Assembly: GCA_021161885.1 (NCBI GenBank)
Contig: JAGGZS010000093.1
Span: 1-11,740, forward strand
Length of the DNA: 11,740 nucleotides
DNA from: a bacterium
Lineage (GTDB): Bacteria; Auribacterota; Auribacteria; Auribacterales; Auribacteraceae
Direction of reading: 5' to 3'
Shown: positions 6,938 to 11,740 of the stretch, in pieces
How positions within the stretch are numbered: the first letter of the stretch is position 1
Layout of the letters: each line of letters starts with the position of its first letter
Position numbers and translations under genes: made by a program
Notes under the pieces: model-generated
Databases searched by the model: none
What the model saw: the letters and a program-made list of their open reading frames with translations, nothing else
What the model was told of the DNA's origin: nothing

Positions 6938-8521
6938 TTAAATAAGTTCTATTTTTTTTGATGACAAAAATTCTGCCCTAACCTTTTCAACATCCATAGA
7001 ATCGTTTGGTTCAATGATTATTTTTTTGCGAAAAATTCTCTCAAGATTTTTTGGAAAATGCTTATTCTCTTCTTTAAGTTTTTCTATGACGTTAGGATGA
7101 ATAATAAGTTTTATCCTTTTTTCCCGTGTTTTTAATAGAATACGTTTAATTTTCCGTTGAGTTTCAATAGTTATGCTAAGGAGTGATTTTCGCATTCCCC
7201 TGCCTGCACAGCATTCGCATTTTTCATATAACTCCTGATTGATGCTTTCTTTTTTCCGCTGGCGTGTCATTTCAATTAATCCAATAGCGGAAAGAGGCAG
7301 TATTTTTGTTTTCGCTTTATCTTTAGCAAGGGACCGGCTTAATTTGTGAAGAACCGCTTTTCTGTTTTCTTTTTTGGACATATCGATAAAGTCGATAACA
7401 ATAATCCCGCCTATATTTCTAAGCCTAAGCTGTCTTGCTATTTCTTCAGCCGCCTCGATATTGGTGGTCATTATGGTATCTTCAAGATTGTTGTGCGCAG
7501 CGTTTCGTCCGCTATTGACATCTATTGAGACAAGGGCTTCAGTTTCATCAATAACAATGTGTCCTCCGCATGGAAGCCAGACTTTCCGCTGAAAAACCTT
7601 TTCCAGTTTTTCCTCAACGGCAAACTCGTCAAATATAGGAGATTTGCGCCGGTAATAAATGATTTTTGTTTTAACTTCAGGGAAAAAGTGCCTGAAATAT
7701 TTTTTTATTTTACTGTATAACTCACTTGAATCGACTATTATTTCGTCAACGCTTTCATCGTATATATCCCTGAGTATTTTTAAAGCAATATCAAATTCAA
7801 TATGTAAAAGGGAAGGCGCTTTGTTTTCGTTAAAAGCGTTATTGACAGCTTCCCATTTTTTTATGAGGTATTTAATATCTTTAGAAAAATTTTTTATTGA
7901 AGCTATTTCGCCGGCGGTTCTTACAATTATGCCGAAATTTTTAGGTATTTTTAGTTCTATAAGCATCTCTTTTAATCTTTTGCGTTCATTTTTATCTGTG
8001 ATTTTGCGTGAGATACCCCTCCGTTTTGAGTTTGGGATTAAAACAAGGTTTCTGCCCGGCAGGCTTACATTATTGGTAAGCCTAACCCCTTTTTCGCCGA
8101 TAGCCTGTTTTTTAACCTGCACAATTATTTCTTTGCCTTTTTTTATAGTATCAGCTATTGAGACTGCTTTTTTACGGTTGCGATATTTAGTCCGCTCGAC
8201 TTTTTTGGGATCATTGCCGTTAATAAAATTTTCCAAAGAAAAATTATCGCGGATATCCGAAAAATGAATAAAACCGTTTTTTTCATATCCGATATCAACA
8301 AAAGCCGCCTGAATAGACGGAACTACATTTCTGACAATACCTTTATATATATTGCCTGCTGTCGGGGCATCACTGCAACGCTCAATAAAAAAATCTTCAA
8401 GACGTTCGCCTGATAGAAATGCTACGCGTGTTTCCTGTCCTTCAACATTAATTATTATTTTATTTTGTTTTGTTAAAATTTCTGTTTTTTTGTTTTTTTT
8501 ACTAAAAAGATTAATAATCAT
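6938..8521 (-). CDS. rng: Ribonuclease G/E
   Basis: This endoribonuclease cuts A/U-rich single-stranded RNA and in bacteria processes 16S rRNA 5' ends and mRNAs in the cytosol. The 527-residue protein has an N-terminal S1 domain (about 38-145, with the typical AGNIYKG and AFVDIGYEKNGF stretches and a basic insertion near 95-130), followed by the RNase H-like and DNase I-like catalytic parts. The metal-binding aspartates are D334 in SIDVNSG and D377 in VIDFIDM. C435 and C438 correspond to the zinc-link cysteines. The spacings of 43 and 58 residues equal those between D303, D346 and C404 of E. coli RNase E. There is no long C-terminal degradosome scaffold, so it is of RNase G size. The ATG overlaps the end of rodA by 11 bases, with AAAAGG 4 bases upstream. 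Confidence 0.95.
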   Translation of the reverse strand: MIINLFSKKNKKTEILTKQNKIIINVEGQETRVAFLSGERLEDFFIERCSDAPTAGNIYKGIVRNVVPSIQAAFVDIGYEKNGFIHFSDIRDNFSLENFINGNDPKKVERTKYRNRKKAVSIADTIKKGKEIIVQVKKQAIGEKGVRLTNNVSLPGRNLVLIPNSKRRGISRKITDKNERKRLKEMLIELKIPKNFGIIVRTAGEIASIKNFSKDIKYLIKKWEAVNNAFNENKAPSLLHIEFDIALKILRDIYDESVDEIIVDSSELYSKIKKYFRHFFPEVKTKIIYYRRKSPIFDEFAVEEKLEKVFQRKVWLPCGGHIVIDETEALVSIDVNSGRNAAHNNLEDTIMTTNIEAAEEIARQLRLRNIGGIIVIDFIDMSKKENRKAVLHKLSRSLAKDKAKTKILPLSAIGLIEMTRQRKKESINQELYEKCECCAGRGMRKSLLSITIETQRKIKRILLKTREKRIKLIIHPNVIEKLKEENKHFPKNLERIFRKKIIIEPNDSMDVEKVRAEFLSSKKIELI

Positions 8522-9617
8522 AGCGCCTTTTCATCCAAATACTTTGTAATAGTGCTACCGATATCATGGCTGTCAGCATTGACGAACCTCCGTAACTTAA
8601 AAAAAGAAGAGGCAATCCTGTAATCGGCATAACACCTATAGTCATACCTACATTTATAATTACATGAGATAATAACATAATAGATATGCCCGTGGCTACA
8701 AGTTTACCATAAATATCTCTTGATTTTGAAGCAATATAAATTCCTATAATAATTATTGCAAAATAAATCAGCAATATGATGCAGGCTCCTAAAAATCCCC
8801 ATTCTTCCCCAATGATTGAAAAAATAAAATCAGTATATCGTTTAGGCAGAAAATTCAATTGGTTTTGTGTGCCGTGAAGCCATCCTTTACCGAACAATCC
8901 CCCTGAACCGATAGCAATCTTAGACTGAATAGACTGGTACCCTAATCCTGTCGGGTCAAGGTTTGGGTCCCAAAAAACCCTGATCCTGTTCTTCTGGTAA
9001 TCTTTGAGTAAAAACCAAAATACAGGTGCTGATACTAATCCGGGAACTATCAGTTTTAATATGTGTTTTATCGGAGTGCCTGCGACAAAAATAATAGAAA
9101 AAAATATGGGAATGAAAACAAGAGCGGTCCCAAGGTCAGGTTGGCGCAAAATTAAAATCATCGGCACAAAAACAATTAAAAAAGCTGTAAACATAAAACG
9201 AAACGACCGGTAATTGTGAATATTCAGCGATACATATCTGGAGAGAGCAAGTATTATTGTAACTTTTGTTATCTCTGAAGGCTGCAGGACAAGACCTCCG
9301 AACTGAAGCCATCTTTGCGCGCCGTAACGTTCGTTTCCGAATATATATACCATTATCAAAAGTATTATATTGAGTCCTAAAATCAAAAAAGATTGTTTCA
9401 TAATATTTTCATAGCCGTAAAAAAGAACAAAAAGAAATATACAGAAACTTACAGCCACCCATATTATTTGTTTGGAATAATAATTTACCTGCGATTGTGT
9501 TTCAATGGTTATTTGATAAGAAGCGCTGTATATAAAAAAAACACCTATTGCTGTAAGAATAACAGTCAATGCCAATAAAGGAATATTTATATATTTGAAA
9601 GATTGCAGCCTGTTCAT
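8511..9617 (-). CDS. rodA: Rod-shape peptidoglycan glycosyltransferase RodA (SEDS family)
   Basis: RodA polymerises lipid II into glycan strands for lateral wall growth and works in the inner membrane with PBP2. The protein of 368 residues is rich in hydrophobic segments, consistent with the ten membrane helices of SEDS proteins. Signatures include the GNERYGAQRW-like region, QPDLGTA, the loop GLGYQSIQSKIAIGSGGLFGKGW and LPKRYTDFIFSIIGEEWG. D263 in TDFIF matches the essential aspartate of E. coli RodA (D262). ATG at 9617 is preferred, with GGGAG 10 bases upstream and two bases after the mrdA stop. A TTG at 9623, which would overlap mrdA by four bases and add two residues, is possible. The 3' end overlaps rng by 11 bases. 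Identity is firm; FtsW is unlikely given the PBP2 partner next to it. Confidence 0.95.
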   Translation of the reverse strand: MNRLQSFKYINIPLLALTVILTAIGVFFIYSASYQITIETQSQVNYYSKQIIWVAVSFCIFLFVLFYGYENIMKQSFLILGLNIILLIMVYIFGNERYGAQRWLQFGGLVLQPSEITKVTIILALSRYVSLNIHNYRSFRFMFTAFLIVFVPMILILRQPDLGTALVFIPIFFSIIFVAGTPIKHILKLIVPGLVSAPVFWFLLKDYQKNRIRVFWDPNLDPTGLGYQSIQSKIAIGSGGLFGKGWLHGTQNQLNFLPKRYTDFIFSIIGEEWGFLGACIILLIYFAIIIIGIYIASKSRDIYGKLVATGISIMLLSHVIINVGMTIGVMPITGLPLLFLSYGGSSMLTAMISVALLQSIWMKRRYDY

Positions 9618-9619
9618 TT

Positions 9620-11443
9620 TCAAGGTGCTCCCGTTAATTTACCTGTCTTTATCTTGTTAAAATAATAATCTACTATTTTTGAGGCGATCGGTGCTGCGCT
9701 CTGTCCTCCGGAAGAAGCGTTTTCTACAAAAACAACAAAGGCTATTTCAGGATCATCGGACGGCGCGAATCCGCAGAACCACGCATGATGTATTCTATGC
9801 GCCGGAGTTCCCATTTGAATTGTGCCGGTTTTGCCGGAAACAGGAACATTTTTGACTCTCGCTTTCTTGCCCGTACCGTATTTATGCTGTACGACTTCTT
9901 TCATGCCTTGTTTTATAATTTTTATTGTTTGTGCGGAAATATCAATTTTTTTTCTTACAACAGGTTTAAAAGATTTTATGACAGTTCCATTGTTAGATAC
10001 AATTTTATCTATCAATTTTGGTTTCAAAAGATTACCTTCATTCGCGATAGCGCAAACATAGCAAGCAAGCTGAATAGGTGTTACGAGCATATACCCCTGC
10101 CCTATTGCCATATTCACGGTATCTCCAGGATACCACGGCAAATTCAAAGTTTCTTTTTTCCATTTTTTGCTGGGATTTAATCCTTTTGCTTCCCTGTCGA
10201 GATCAATGCCTGTTTTTTTGCCAAACCCGAAATTATCGTTCCATTTATGAATTTGCTGAATCCCCAAAATTTTTGATCCGACGTTATAGAAAAACACATT
10301 ACATGAATAACGCAGAGCTTCAACAATAGACAGGCTGCCGTGGCCGGCTCTATACCAGCAATGGAAAGTAAATTTGCCGAAATTAAAACTCCCGTTACAA
10401 AAATATTTATCGCCTACAGTAAGCCCGCCGCTTTCAAGAGCCGCTGTGGCAATAAGCATTTTGTATGTCGAGCCCGGCGGATATATTTCTCGTATCGCCT
10501 TATTTATTAAATATTTGCGCTTGCTTTGAAAAAGTTCGTTAATTATCTTTGATGGAGTTGGTTTCACGAAAAGGTTAGGGTCGAACTCAGGAAAACTCGC
10601 TAATGCCAAAATATTGCCGTTTTTTACATCCATTACTATAATGCAGCCCGATTGCTCGGGCATAAGAGTTTCTATATATTTCTGCAAATGATGATCGATT
10701 GTTAAATAAACATTATTTCCCGCAACAGGTTCTTTTACGCCTAAAATTTTATCTAAATACCCGCGGTTGTCCACCTGAACCTGCATACCGCCATGTATCC
10801 CCTTAAGATAATCTTCCATGACTTTTTCGATACCCGTTTTTCCGATATAATCGTTAATATCGTACCCTGAATTTTTTTTCTGTTTGTACTCTGATGAAGA
10901 TATTCTGCCGATGTAGCCGATAATATGTGAAGCATGGCTTTTAAACCTATATTCCCTTATGGGGACAGGATTAATATTAATTCCGGGGAACTGTTCTCTA
11001 TGCTCTTGAATTTTTGAGACTGCGGCAATATCAATATCTCTTACTATTATTTCAGGTACATAAGGCACTCGCCGCGATAAATTTATTTTTTTTAAAATTT
11101 TTTCTTGCGGGATTTTTACAATAGCGCTCAACTGCTTTGCTATGTCTTCTTTTTTATTTTTAGGAACATCCTCAATAATCACCTCAACATTAAAGCTCGG
11201 CCTGTTATCTGCGAGAATAACACCTTTGCGGTCATAAATGTTTCCTCTCGGAGCGGGTATAAGCAATTTTCTAACTCGATTATTACGGGCTAACTCTTTA
11301 AACCAGTCGCCCTGTATAACCTGAATTTTATATAATGCAAGGGTTAAAAAAAGAAAAACACAAATAACAGCCAGCGCTATAAATTTTATGCGTCCTTCAA
11401 ACATACCTATAAAATGTTTTTCTGCCCTATATGTTCTTACCAT
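9620..11443 (-). CDS. mrdA: Penicillin-binding protein 2, elongasome transpeptidase
   Basis: PBP2 cross-links peptidoglycan made by RodA during cell elongation. The 607-residue protein has a short cytoplasmic N-terminus, one membrane anchor at about 17-38, a pedestal or dimerisation region that begins with PAPRGNIYDRKG near residue 53, and a C-terminal transpeptidase domain. The three active-site motifs are all present: S325-T-Y-K328 with the acyl-accepting serine, S380-C-N382, and K538-T-G540. Length is typical of PBP2, usually about 600-650. The ATG is preceded by AAAGG at 9 bases. The gene overlaps the end of mreD by 17 bases and its stop lies two bases before the rodA ATG, so translation is probably coupled. 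A class B PBP next to rodA and mreD points to PBP2 and not to the septal PBP3. Confidence 0.96.
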   Translation of the reverse strand: MVRTYRAEKHFIGMFEGRIKFIALAVICVFLFLTLALYKIQVIQGDWFKELARNNRVRKLLIPAPRGNIYDRKGVILADNRPSFNVEVIIEDVPKNKKEDIAKQLSAIVKIPQEKILKKINLSRRVPYVPEIIVRDIDIAAVSKIQEHREQFPGININPVPIREYRFKSHASHIIGYIGRISSSEYKQKKNSGYDINDYIGKTGIEKVMEDYLKGIHGGMQVQVDNRGYLDKILGVKEPVAGNNVYLTIDHHLQKYIETLMPEQSGCIIVMDVKNGNILALASFPEFDPNLFVKPTPSKIINELFQSKRKYLINKAIREIYPPGSTYKMLIATAALESGGLTVGDKYFCNGSFNFGKFTFHCWYRAGHGSLSIVEALRYSCNVFFYNVGSKILGIQQIHKWNDNFGFGKKTGIDLDREAKGLNPSKKWKKETLNLPWYPGDTVNMAIGQGYMLVTPIQLACYVCAIANEGNLLKPKLIDKIVSNNGTVIKSFKPVVRKKIDISAQTIKIIKQGMKEVVQHKYGTGKKARVKNVPVSGKTGTIQMGTPAHRIHHAWFCGFAPSDDPEIAFVVFVENASSGGQSAAPIASKIVDYYFNKIKTGKLTGAP

Positions 11444-11740
11444 GAAAAAAAACCTTTAACAGTGGATAAATAAGCGGAACAGCAAGAATTGTCAACGGTG
11501 TATTGTCAATAACCATTTGAGTGAAATAAACAAGAAAATCAGGTATTCTCTGCGCTATGAAATTCCATAATGTGAATATTAATGAGTAACCTATAATTAA
11601 AAGAAACAGTAAAAAAACAGCGGTACTCATATATTCAACATAAAAAGCCTTTTTTATGCGCGATATTATATAACCCATAAGATAAACAGCGATAGTCCCC
11701 AACCCGAATTGCGAATCTGTGAAGGTATCAAAAATAAGTC
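11427..11740 (-). CDS. mreD: MreD, rod-shape-determining membrane protein (5' end cut by window edge)
   Basis: The frame ending at the TAG at 11427 stays open to the right edge, giving 103 visible residues of a protein that usually has about 160-170. It contains hydrophobic segments near the start of the visible part and at its middle and end, consistent with the multi-span MreD. The visible start has a D-x-x-x-D-x-x-F-G-x-G-x-x-A-x-x-L-x-G-Y pattern like the conserved central region of MreD. MreD belongs to the MreBCD complex that links the cytoskeletal MreB to PBP2 and RodA. A TTG at 11702 is not taken as the start because the similarity continues upstream of it. It overlaps mrdA by 17 bases. 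mreB and mreC would be expected beyond the right edge. The sequence itself is poorly conserved, so the call leans on context. Confidence 0.8.
   Translation of the reverse strand, partial: LIFDTFTDSQFGLGTIAVYLMGYIISRIKKAFYVEYMSTAVFLLFLLIIGYSLIFTLWNFIAQRIPDFLVYFTQMVIDNTPLTILAVPLIYPLLKVFFHGKNI

Noticed and set aside
7659..8267. A 202-codon open frame on the + strand.
   Set aside because: It lies wholly antisense to rng, whose motifs are intact. Its hydrophobic look is the complement of a lysine-rich coding region.
9785..10180. A 131-codon open frame on the + strand.
   Set aside because: It is antisense to the PBP2 transpeptidase domain, including its KTG motif at 9824-9832. No domain or ribosome site is recognisable.
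11600..11702. TTG at 11702 as the start of a 91-residue protein.
   Set aside because: The frame is open upstream to the window edge and carries MreD-like residues before the TTG, so the gene is cut by the edge.
1..11740. Mobile elements, CRISPR arrays, tRNA or rRNA genes, defence systems.
   Set aside because: No repeat-spacer pattern, transposase motif, cloverleaf or rRNA-like stretch was seen. Gaps between genes are all under 150 bases.

Overview
The window is an AT-rich bacterial chromosome segment (roughly 35% G+C by eye) with every recognisable gene on the minus strand. The genes are tightly packed, and several overlap or sit only a few bases apart. Read in the direction of transcription, from right to left, the order is mreD (5' end outside the window), mrdA (PBP2), rodA, rng (RNase G/E), a DUF192 lipoprotein, a soluble GAF-GAF histidine kinase, a stand-alone receiver, glgC, glgA and a galT-like gene (3' end outside the window). 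No rRNA, tRNA, CRISPR array, insertion sequence or phage gene was seen.

The organism looks like a rod-shaped, free-living-type bacterium with a peptidoglycan wall. The DUF192 protein has a lipoprotein signal. The GAF domain with the MGVGPASGEEAGRIW-like signature and the receiver ending in KSSDL-x-ELK resemble, from memory, proteins of Deltaproteobacteria and of uncultured lineages such as Omnitrophota and Elusimicrobiota. That placement is an inference; the sequence alone does not settle the phylum.

The right half (about 6.4-11.7 kb) is a cell-elongation operon. MreD, the transpeptidase PBP2 and the glycosyltransferase RodA form the elongasome core that builds the lateral wall. mreD overlaps mrdA, mrdA nearly abuts rodA, and rodA overlaps rng, which indicates co-transcription and translational coupling. 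RNase G processes rRNA and mRNA and is a known neighbour of mre genes. The DUF192 lipoprotein follows it by 37 bases.

The left half (1 to about 6.3 kb) is a signalling plus glycogen-synthesis unit. A 144-base gap separates it from the DUF192 gene and may hold its promoter. The kinase and receiver genes are 14 bases apart. The receiver is 37 bases from glgC (ADP-glucose pyrophosphorylase). glgA (glycogen synthase) follows after 127 bases, and the galT-like nucleotidylyltransferase lies beyond an AT-rich hairpin. GlgC makes ADP-glucose and GlgA polymerises it into glycogen. The GalT-like enzyme could feed galactose into the same hexose-phosphate pool, or act on ADP-glucose itself.

Every enzyme is a known family. 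The part most worth a second look is the arrangement: a cytosolic sensor kinase and an output-less receiver apparently co-transcribed with carbon-storage genes, plus unusual start regions (non-ATG starts, tiny upstream ORFs and a hairpin) at the gene junctions.
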